Assembly: GCA_030950835.1 (NCBI GenBank)
Contig: JAUZQU010000057.1
Coordinates: 1-11,574 of the forward strand
Reading direction: 5' to 3'
From: Mariprofundaceae bacterium
GTDB lineage: Bacteria; Pseudomonadota; Zetaproteobacteria; Mariprofundales; Mariprofundaceae
DNA: 11,574 nucleotides
How positions within the stretch are numbered: the first letter of the stretch is position 1; every line of letters begins with the position of its first letter. This document shows positions 6,246 through 11,574 of this stretch, piece by piece. Made by a program: the position numbers and the translations under genes. The notes under the pieces were generated by a model. It was given only the letters and a program-made list of their open reading frames with translations. It was not told where the DNA came from and did no database searches.

Positions 6246-7955
6246 ATGTCGCTTAAAGAACAAATTTGCCAAGCTTTACAACATACAGTCGAACAACTAC
6301 TCGCTGATGTGCAACCCGCTAAGATGCCACAAGTGCAGCTCACGCGCCCCAAAGTGCGTGAGCATGGTGATTATGCAGTGAATATTGCGATGCCTTTGGC
6401 AGGTTTATTGCAACAAAACCCACGCCAAGTGGCAACGTCTATCTTAGAGAAGACCACATTTCCTGATGCTGTGCTTAAAACGGATATCGCAGGGCCAGGT
6501 TTCATCAATATCACCTTAAAACAAGGTGGTGAAGCGGATATGTTGCTGCACATATTGGCGCAAGGTTCAACTTATGGCTGCGTAGAGACGGATAAAGCAA
6601 AATCGGTATGTTTGGAGTTTGTTTCGGCTAACCCTACAGGGCCTATGCATGTGGGGCATGGTCGTGGAGCTGTGGTTGGTGATGCTTTGGCAAACTTGTT
6701 GTCTGCGCGTGGTTATGCGGTGCATAAAGAGTATTATATCAACGATGCAGGCAGCCAGATTGCGGTGTTGGCCAATTCAGTATGGTTGAGGATGCAAGAG
6801 CTGCAAGGGATTAGCATTCGTTTGCCTGAATCGGCATATCCAGGTGAATATATTATTGATATTGCCCGCACTATTTTGGCAAAAAGCAGCTTTGAATACT
6901 TTTCAACATTGGATGAAGACAACTGTTTACAAGAGATTGGTTTGTTGGCTGTAGCAGCCAATATGGCGATGATTGAGCAGGATTTGAAGGTTATCGGCAT
7001 CACCTTTGACCAATATTTCTCGGAAAAAACCTTACATGCCTCAGGAAAAGTTGATCAGCTTATCGAGAAGTTAGAAAATGATGGGTTGATTTATACAGGC
7101 ACTTTGCCACCACCTAAAGGTAAAGAAATTAGTGATTATCAAGCAGTAGAACAACAACTTTTCCGCACCACGGCATTCGGCGATGATGTAGACAGACCTT
7201 TGCGTAAACAAGATGGCACTGCCACCTATTTCGCAGCTGATATTGCTTACCACCATGATAAATCCCAACGCGGCTTTCAATATTTAATCGACATTTGGGG
7301 AGCAGATCATGGAGGTTATGTCACCCGTGTACAATCATCGATGAAAGCGCTTACAGGTTTGGCAGAGCAACCTGAAGTGCTGCTGATTCAAATGGTGAAC
7401 TTAACCCGCAATGGGCAACCGTTTAAAATGTCCAAACGTGCAGGTACTTTTGTGGCTTTAAGTGATGTGGTGGAAGAAGTGGGTAAAGATGCGGTGCGTT
7501 TTAACTTTATGACACGCCGCATTGAGAGCCAGTTCGACTTTGATTTAGAAGATGCCAAAGCCAAGAGCAGTGAAAACCCTGTGTATTATGTGCAATATGC
7601 CCATGCGCGGATTTGTGCTGTATTGAATAAGGCTAAAAGCGAGGGTGTTGAAATAGTTGATGTTGATCAGGTGGATACCAGCTTGTTAAGCAGCGAAGAA
7701 GCCCAAGATTTGATTAAAATATTACTCGCATACCCTGATATGTTAGACACAGCGGCGAACCGACGCGAACCTTATCGTATTGCCACTTTCACCATGCAAC
7801 TAGCTGCAACATTGCACCGATTTTACCATAAAAACCGTGTGCTTGGTGTGGAGAATGAGCTGATGCAAGCAAGGATTTTATTATTAAAAGCTACTTCACA
7901 AGTGTTGAAAAATGCTTTAAGCTTGCTTGGCGTAAATGCACCGGAGAAGATGTGA
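6246..7955 (+). CDS. argS: Arginyl-tRNA synthetase
   Basis: A 569-residue class Ia synthetase that charges tRNA-Arg. The N-terminal Add1 domain (about 1-110) is followed by the catalytic signature FVSANPTGPMHVGHGRGAVVGD, with HVGH (the HIGH motif) at 135-138. KEYYINDAGSQI, WGADHGGYVTR and the KMSK loop (394-397, in PFKMSKRAGTF) follow, then a C-terminal DALR anticodon-binding domain (YVQYAHARI and a terminal ATLHRFYHKNRVLG). The length is normal and all motifs are intact. The start ATG 6246 is preceded by GGAG about 11 bases upstream. The stop codon TGA is directly followed by the ATG of the SPOR gene, so the two are co-transcribed. I see no T-box or other leader element. Confidence 0.97.
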   Translation: MSLKEQICQALQHTVEQLLADVQPAKMPQVQLTRPKVREHGDYAVNIAMPLAGLLQQNPRQVATSILEKTTFPDAVLKTDIAGPGFINITLKQGGEADMLLHILAQGSTYGCVETDKAKSVCLEFVSANPTGPMHVGHGRGAVVGDALANLLSARGYAVHKEYYINDAGSQIAVLANSVWLRMQELQGISIRLPESAYPGEYIIDIARTILAKSSFEYFSTLDEDNCLQEIGLLAVAANMAMIEQDLKVIGITFDQYFSEKTLHASGKVDQLIEKLENDGLIYTGTLPPPKGKEISDYQAVEQQLFRTTAFGDDVDRPLRKQDGTATYFAADIAYHHDKSQRGFQYLIDIWGADHGGYVTRVQSSMKALTGLAEQPEVLLIQMVNLTRNGQPFKMSKRAGTFVALSDVVEEVGKDAVRFNFMTRRIESQFDFDLEDAKAKSSENPVYYVQYAHARICAVLNKAKSEGVEIVDVDQVDTSLLSSEEAQDLIKILLAYPDMLDTAANRREPYRIATFTMQLAATLHRFYHKNRVLGVENELMQARILLLKATSQVLKNALSLLGVNAPEKM

Positions 7956-8681
7956 ATGATGGTAGATAAAGACTTTGCACAAGTTGAAACCTCGCAATTT
8001 GATAGCGAAGACATGCGCCCAGCAACTTCCAATCAAGGGCTTTGGCTTTCTGTTGTAGCGATTGCATTTAGTATGTTGTGTTTTGGCATTGGTTTTTATA
8101 TGGGTGAGAAAAGCGGTGTTGAGGTGAGCAGGGGTCAAGGTGAACATCAATTCATTGCCACCATCAAAGCGCAACAAGAAGAGCTGAAAACGCTCAAAGA
8201 AGAAGCCCAACAACGGCAGCTTGAAGTGAGCACTTCCAAAGTGGGAGAATTAACTTTTTACCACGAGTTACCCCAACAATCCATCATACCAGAGCCTTTA
8301 GATGGGCCTGCAAAACCCAAAGTAGCAACAGCTACATCAGCCATATCTACGCTCAAAGTCGATATCAATCTCGAACAAGAAAGCATAGCACAAGTTGAAC
8401 AAAAAATTGAAGATATTATCCAAGCTAAACTGAACAATTCCGCGCGTTCTTTTCGTATTCAAATTGCCTCATTCAAGCTTCACAAAGATGCGTTGGCGTT
8501 TCAGCCCAAGTTAAAAGATATCGGTATCGAATCTACTATCCATCGTGTGGACTTGCCCAATATTGGCATTTGGTACCGTGTTTACTCCACATCTTTTAGC
8601 AAGGAACAACAAGCTATGCATGCCAAACTGGCGATTAAAGATAAATTGAAGGTGACGGGTATTTTAATTCAAGATGAGTGA
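7956..8681 (+). CDS. Membrane-anchored SPOR-domain protein
   Basis: A 241-residue bitopic inner-membrane protein. It has a short acidic cytoplasmic tail (1-27), one membrane segment (about 28-50, GLWLSVVAIAFSMLCFGIGFYMG), a periplasmic coiled coil rich in Glu, Gln and Lys (about 68-92), a short motif VGELTFYHELP (96-106) seen in many SPOR proteins, a linker, and a C-terminal SPOR fold (about 165-240, RSFRIQIASFKLHKDAL to GIWYRVYSTSF). SPOR domains bind denuded septal peptidoglycan, so a role in cell division similar to FtsN or DedD is likely; I would not name it FtsN. GGAG in the end of argS precedes ATG 7956; a second ATG follows at once. The stop overlaps the start of the kinase gene. Confidence 0.88.
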   Translation: MMVDKDFAQVETSQFDSEDMRPATSNQGLWLSVVAIAFSMLCFGIGFYMGEKSGVEVSRGQGEHQFIATIKAQQEELKTLKEEAQQRQLEVSTSKVGELTFYHELPQQSIIPEPLDGPAKPKVATATSAISTLKVDINLEQESIAQVEQKIEDIIQAKLNNSARSFRIQIASFKLHKDALAFQPKLKDIGIESTIHRVDLPNIGIWYRVYSTSFSKEQQAMHAKLAIKDKLKVTGILIQDE

Positions 8682-9672
8682 CCAACGTTTTGAGCAAGCA
8701 CAGCTTTGGCTCAACACTTTCCCTGAACTGGGTGCGTTAAACATCACACCTTTGGCAGGTGACGCTTCATTCCGCCGTTATTTTCGGGTCATATCCCAGC
8801 TTGAAGCAGGGCAAAGTTATGTATTGATGGATGCGCCACCTGAAAAGGAAGATGTTGGTCCTTTTTTGCAGGTACGAAGGTGGTTGGAGTCCAATGGCTT
8901 GCGTGTACCACAACTGATTCGTCAAGATGAACAGCAAGGTTTTTTGTTGCTTGAAGATTTTGGTGACCAAACATGGGCAGTATGTTTAACCCAGCAATAT
9001 GATTCAACAGTATTATTTGAAGATGCCTTACAACAGCTTCATCAGCTTCAAGCTGCTCAAGCGCAGATTGCATTGCCTATATTTGATATGCAACGTATGC
9101 GTACGGAATGTGATTTATATTTGGATTGGTACTTACCTTATGTGCAGCAATATCAACCATCTACAGCAGAGCGCGAAGCCTTTCATCAAGATTTAGCGCC
9201 CTTGCTTGAACGTATCGCTGCCTTACCACAAACACCTGTACACCTTGACTACCACAGCCGCAACCTGATGTTACCCAAACAAGGTGTACCCTTGGGCATT
9301 ATCGACTTTCAAGATGCCGTGATAGGTCCTATCACCTATGATTTGGCTTCACTATTGTATGATTGTTATCAAGATTATCCTGAGTCAGCACGTTTGCAGT
9401 GGAGCAAGGCATTTTTTGCAGGTTTAAGCCAAACACATCAAGCGCACTTCATGTCGGATGTGCAACAATGGCATAAGGCGCTGCGGCAAACTGCCTTACA
9501 AAGGCATATCAAAGCCATAGGTATTTTCGCCCGCTTGGCGCACCGTGATGCGAAACATCAGTTTTTAAAGGAAATCCCCTTAACCTGTCAACATCTTATG
9601 GATGAACTCCAAGTGTTGAACTTGGATATTCCTCTTTTAAACATCCATGCTAAGGGTATGACTACTGGCTGA
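8674..9672 (+). CDS. amgK: AmgK-like anomeric sugar kinase (aminoglycoside phosphotransferase fold)
   Basis: A 332-residue cytoplasmic kinase of the APH/choline-kinase fold. It has GDASFRRYFRV near the N-terminus (29-39), SYVLMDAPPEKED (48-60), a LLLEDFGD hinge segment (91-98), the catalytic loop VHLDYHSRNLM with Asp192 and Asn197, and the metal-binding IIDFQDA with Asp211. These are the marks of AmgK, which phosphorylates N-acetylmuramate or N-acetylglucosamine at C1 in the MurU peptidoglycan recycling route. The start ATG overlaps the SPOR stop by 8 bases, which suggests coupled translation; no good Shine-Dalgarno is present. The nucleotidyltransferase MurU, which is often next to AmgK, does not follow, so the substrate assignment rests on the protein alone. 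Another small-molecule kinase of the same fold remains possible. Confidence 0.8.
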   Translation: MSDQRFEQAQLWLNTFPELGALNITPLAGDASFRRYFRVISQLEAGQSYVLMDAPPEKEDVGPFLQVRRWLESNGLRVPQLIRQDEQQGFLLLEDFGDQTWAVCLTQQYDSTVLFEDALQQLHQLQAAQAQIALPIFDMQRMRTECDLYLDWYLPYVQQYQPSTAEREAFHQDLAPLLERIAALPQTPVHLDYHSRNLMLPKQGVPLGIIDFQDAVIGPITYDLASLLYDCYQDYPESARLQWSKAFFAGLSQTHQAHFMSDVQQWHKALRQTALQRHIKAIGIFARLAHRDAKHQFLKEIPLTCQHLMDELQVLNLDIPLLNIHAKGMTTG

Positions 9673-9704
9673 ATGGGATGAAACATGGGGGATAACGGGG
9701 AAGT

Positions 9705-9726
9705 AGCTGCAAGTCTTCGGCTTTTT
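9705..9726 (+). terminator. Weak candidate intrinsic terminator after the kinase gene
   Basis: AGCTG (9705-9709) pairs with CGGCT (9718-9722) through one G-U pair around an 8-base loop, and five Ts (9722-9726) follow. The stem is short, so termination would be partial at best. It lies 33 bases past the kinase stop. Confidence 0.3.
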
Positions 9727-9790
9727 CTGTATGCTCAAATGGACATGGGAAAACCAAGTGCTGCTGTGTTGTGGCGAAGATATGGGGCGT

Positions 9791-9810
9791 AAAACAAACT
9801 AAAACAAAGT
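9791..9810 (+). repeat. Tandem 10-bp repeat upstream of the peroxiredoxin gene
   Basis: AAAACAAACT (9791-9800) is followed directly by AAAACAAAGT (9801-9810), differing at one base. The 10-base period equals about one helical turn. It lies 25 bases before a possible -10 (TATATT, 9835-9840) in the 215-base gap ahead of the peroxiredoxin gene. That gap has no gene, and its promoter is not obvious (a TATTTT at 9862-9867 is an alternative -10). I see no clear OxyR-type site. Confidence 0.35.
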
Positions 9811-9887
9811 TCGCCCATGATGAGGGTGCTGCTTTATATTTTTTGTGCTAAGCTTTTGCCATATTTTGACATGAACAGGAGTTTGGC

Positions 9888-10535
9888 ATGAGCGTATTGG
9901 TTGGTAAAGATGCACCACAATTCACGGCAACAGCAGTGATGCCTGATGGCAGCATCAATGAAGAGTTTTCACTTTCAGATTATGCAGGTAAAGAAGTGGT
10001 TTTGTTCTTTTATCCTTTGGACTTCACATTTGTTTGTCCAAGTGAATTGATTGCTTTTGATCATAGAATCAAAGACTTTGAATCGCGTGGTGTGCAAGTG
10101 ATTGGTTGTTCTGTGGATTCACAGTTCTCACATATCGCATGGCGTAATACTGCTGTGAATGATGGTGGTATCGGCCCTGTGGCTTATCCATTGGTGGCTG
10201 ATTTGAGCAAATCTATTGCTGCAGATTATGATGTGTTGATTGGTAATGAAACAGTTGAAGATGAAGATGGCGAACAATACCACTTGTTGGGTGGCGATGT
10301 GGCTTATCGTGGTTCATTTTTGATTGATAAAGCAGGTAAAGTACGTCACCAAGTGGTCAACGACTTACCATTGGGTAGGAATGTAGATGAAATGTTGCGC
10401 ATGATTGATACCCTGCAATACACTGAAGAACATGGCGAAGTTTGCCCTGCAGGTTGGAATAAAGGTGATAAAGCGATGACACCTGATGCAGCTGGTGTGG
10501 CTTCTTATCTTGCTGCAGAAGCAGATAAACTTTAA
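9888..10535 (+). CDS. Typical 2-Cys peroxiredoxin (Prx1/AhpC group)
   Basis: A 215-residue thiol peroxidase that reduces hydrogen peroxide, organic peroxides and perhaps peroxynitrite. Peroxidatic Cys50 lies in FYPLDFTFVCPSE with Pro43 and Thr47; the conserved active-site Arg is Arg141 (YRGSFLID); the resolving Cys186 is in HGEVCPAGW, typical of the Prx1 type that forms an intersubunit disulfide. GGIG (93-96) and Tyr207-Leu208 stand where eukaryotic hyperoxidation-sensitive enzymes have GGLG and YF. Between DYDVL and AYRG are 21 residues (118-138, acidic, with ETVEDEDGEQ); human Prx2 has 6 there. A strong AGGAG ribosome binding site precedes ATG 9888. The gene stands alone on its strand and ends in an intrinsic terminator. 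No dedicated reductase (AhpF) is adjacent. Confidence 0.95.
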   Translation: MSVLVGKDAPQFTATAVMPDGSINEEFSLSDYAGKEVVLFFYPLDFTFVCPSELIAFDHRIKDFESRGVQVIGCSVDSQFSHIAWRNTAVNDGGIGPVAYPLVADLSKSIAADYDVLIGNETVEDEDGEQYHLLGGDVAYRGSFLIDKAGKVRHQVVNDLPLGRNVDEMLRMIDTLQYTEEHGEVCPAGWNKGDKAMTPDAAGVASYLAAEADKL

Positions 10536-10546
10536 AGCACATTTTT

Positions 10547-10561
10547 AGTTGCACTGCAACT
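10547..10561. repeat. Perfect palindrome between convergent genes
   Basis: AGTTGCA (10547-10553) and TGCAACT (10555-10561) are perfect inverted copies around one central C. As RNA it forms a 6-bp stem with a 3-base loop. Neither strand has a T-run directly after it, so it is not a standard terminator. It lies 11 bases after the peroxiredoxin stop and covers two of the three bases of the opposing gene's stop codon. Confidence 0.5.
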
Positions 10562-11234
10562 AAGCTATGATGAAACGACCTCTTTTGGGGTCGTTTTTTT
10601 TTTGGTTGAAGTGAAAGTTAAGCTGTGGGTATAACAGTTGGTACAATTTGGGTTGAGGGTGGATATAATAAAGGCGAATGGGCTTGGTTTTGTTGCCATC
10701 TTTGAACACTAAGCTGGGAAAGCTGAAAGCTTGCAGGGATTGGGCTTGTTTGATGTTGCTGAGCAGTTGACTTTGGGTGTTTTCAGCATGGCAGTCGGTC
10801 TCAAATTGCTGAATATCTAAAGCAATAGATTGGGCGCAATGAATCAGGGTACTGTCTAAAGATGGATTCTTGGCTTGTAGGTAGTAGGTCTGTTGAATGG
10901 CTAAAATCATGTTTTGTTCTGCTTTTTCATCTTGTAATTTGGCAGCAATCACCGCGCGACAAGCAGGATATGTGGAACGCATAGGGGTGTTGAGTTGCCA
11001 AAAATCAAAATTAAACATGATACCAGGCACTTGTTGTTGGATGGTGCGCCAGTGATTTTGGATGGTATGTTGTAAAGCTTGAGGCATGGGCTGTTGGTTA
11101 TCTGGAGCGAGACCGCCAAGCAAATAGATGATTTGAGTATCTTCATCTAAAGCCTGTTGAACTTGCTGCCAAACAGGGGCAAAAGCCCAACACCAACTGC
11201 ACATGGGATCATGGATATAATATAAGGTTTTCAA
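10560..11234 (-). CDS. DsbA-family (FrnE-like) thioredoxin-fold oxidoreductase
   Basis: A 224-residue protein with no signal peptide, so probably cytoplasmic. The active-site segment YIHDPMCSWCWAF holds Cys12-x-x-Cys15, followed by YLLGGLAPD, the TYPACRAV segment (88-95) common in the FrnE/COG3531-like DsbA group, a helical insert, and the cis-Pro loop FSFPSLVF with Pro173. It would make, break or shuffle disulfides; the substrate is unknown. The start is TTG 11234: no ATG exists until residue 11, which would cut away the first strand of the fold. No Shine-Dalgarno is visible, and the gene begins 8 bases after the YbeD-like stop, so translational coupling is likely. The last residues (QKKNDPKRGRFIIA) are encoded by the opposing gene's terminator and look like a late extension of the reading frame. 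Confidence 0.85.
   Translation of the reverse strand: MKTLYYIHDPMCSWCWAFAPVWQQVQQALDEDTQIIYLLGGLAPDNQQPMPQALQHTIQNHWRTIQQQVPGIMFNFDFWQLNTPMRSTYPACRAVIAAKLQDEKAEQNMILAIQQTYYLQAKNPSLDSTLIHCAQSIALDIQQFETDCHAENTQSQLLSNIKQAQSLQAFSFPSLVFKDGNKTKPIRLYYIHPQPKLYQLLYPQLNFHFNQKKNDPKRGRFIIA
10573..10603 (+). terminator. Intrinsic terminator of the peroxiredoxin gene
   Basis: AAACGACC (10573-10580) pairs with GGTCGTTT (10589-10596) around an 8-base loop, and the run of ten Ts (10594-10603) completes a classical rho-independent terminator on the plus strand. It is embedded in the last codons of the opposing DsbA-like gene. On the minus strand only three Ts follow the stem, so it should work poorly in that direction. 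Confidence 0.85.
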
Positions 11235-11242
11235 GGTATGAA

Positions 11243-11524
11243 CTATAAAACCATTTTCACATCTGGATGAGCATAGACTTCTTGATATAAAGCATCGAGT
11301 TGGCTTTTACTTTGAGCGGTGAAGGTGATGGTAAGGGCAGTATATTTACCATTCTTGCTGGGTTTGCTGCGGCAAGGGTGTGGCTGTTGCTGTGGAATAT
11401 GTTGTTGGACAATGTGCAGCATATCTTGCTCAAATGTTGGATTATTCAGACCCATGACTTTAAAGGGAAAGCTACAGGGAAAGGTCATTAAAGTGTCTGT
11501 GGGTGGTGGATTGTTGTCGTGCAT
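11243..11524 (-). CDS. YbeD/DUF493-family protein
   Basis: A small protein of 93 residues with a ferredoxin-like (ACT/RAM-type) fold expected from its family. It matches E. coli YbeD along its length: FPCSFPFKVMG, then IVQQHIP, a Ser/Lys-Gly segment (SKPSKNGKYTALTITF), LDALYQEVYAHPDVKMVL and an exact family-type VKMVL end. The function of the family is not established; a regulatory role is usually supposed. The frame is open to a TTG at 11572, but ATG 11524 is chosen because AGG (9 bases upstream) gives it a ribosome binding site and the length is then close to the 87 residues of E. coli YbeD. It is the first gene of a pair with the DsbA-like gene. A -10-like TATAAA and a palindrome lie upstream. 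Confidence 0.88.
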   Translation of the reverse strand: MHDNNPPPTDTLMTFPCSFPFKVMGLNNPTFEQDMLHIVQQHIPQQQPHPCRSKPSKNGKYTALTITFTAQSKSQLDALYQEVYAHPDVKMVL

Positions 11525-11542
11525 GTTTGGCAACCTCGTTGA

Positions 11543-11557
11543 ATAAACGTGTTTATA
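11543..11557 (-). promoter_or_regulatory. Candidate -10 and operator palindrome upstream of the YbeD-like gene
   Basis: ATAAAC (11543-11548) and GTTTAT (11551-11556) form inverted arms around GT. On the minus strand TATAAA (11557-11552) would be a good -10 within it, with a start near 11545 and a leader of about 20 nt. A matching -35 would fall at about 11575-11580, just outside the window, so the promoter cannot be confirmed here. Confidence 0.35.
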
Positions 11558-11574
11558 CGGCGGAATATACAAGA

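Noticed and set aside
11525..11572. TTG 11572 as the start of the YbeD-like protein
   Set aside because: The extra 16 residues match nothing in the family and would cover the likely -10 and palindrome; ATG 11524 has a ribosome binding site.
1..11574. CRISPR array, defence island, retron or other new multi-gene system
   Set aside because: No spaced direct-repeat array, reverse transcriptase, nuclease-helicase cluster or toxin-antitoxin pair is visible; nearly all coding space is taken by recognisable housekeeping or regulatory genes.

Overview
The window looks like ordinary chromosomal DNA of a proteobacterium with low-to-moderate GC (low-to-mid 40s % by eye). The block dusB-ntrB-ntrC and the NtrC helix-turn-helix (LGLNRNTVRK) resemble the nifR3-ntrB-ntrC arrangement of Alphaproteobacteria and some deep-branching proteobacteria. 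Other genes, such as the YbeD/DUF493 protein and AmgK-like kinase, are general proteobacterial. Placement near Zetaproteobacteria would fit, but this is only a guess. I see no CRISPR array, tRNA, rRNA or prophage.

Layout. At 2-205 (+) is the C-terminal end of an IS1-family transposase cut by the window edge, followed by about 160 bp without a gene. A class I-beta aspartate aminotransferase lies at 366-1574 (-), divergent from a two-CBS-domain protein at 1779-2231 (+). The minus-strand operon dusB-ntrB-ntrC occupies 5725-2249, with overlapping gene ends. Divergent from it is a plus-strand run: clpS (5851-6177), argS (6246-7955), a membrane-anchored SPOR-domain protein (7956-8681) and an AmgK-like sugar kinase (8674-9672). 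After a 215 bp gap comes a typical 2-Cys peroxiredoxin (9888-10535). It converges on a minus-strand pair: a cytoplasmic DsbA/FrnE-like oxidoreductase (11234-10560) and, just upstream, a YbeD/DUF493 protein (11524-11243).

Functional themes. NtrB/NtrC is a sigma-54 nitrogen-control two-component system co-transcribed with a tRNA dihydrouridine synthase. The clpS-argS-SPOR-amgK run combines N-degron proteolysis, translation, septal peptidoglycan binding and cell-wall sugar recycling. The last three of these are spaced or overlapped like one operon. The peroxiredoxin and the thioredoxin-fold protein are both redox proteins and share a convergent 3' end.

The most notable details are small-scale. 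A near-consensus sigma-70 promoter sits so close to the clpS ATG that the mRNA is probably leaderless. NtrB lacks the Asp of its ATP-binding G1 box. The peroxiredoxin carries an acidic insertion of about 15 residues just before its catalytic Arg. Its intrinsic terminator is embedded in the coding sequence of the opposing gene. I found no convincing new multi-gene system here.
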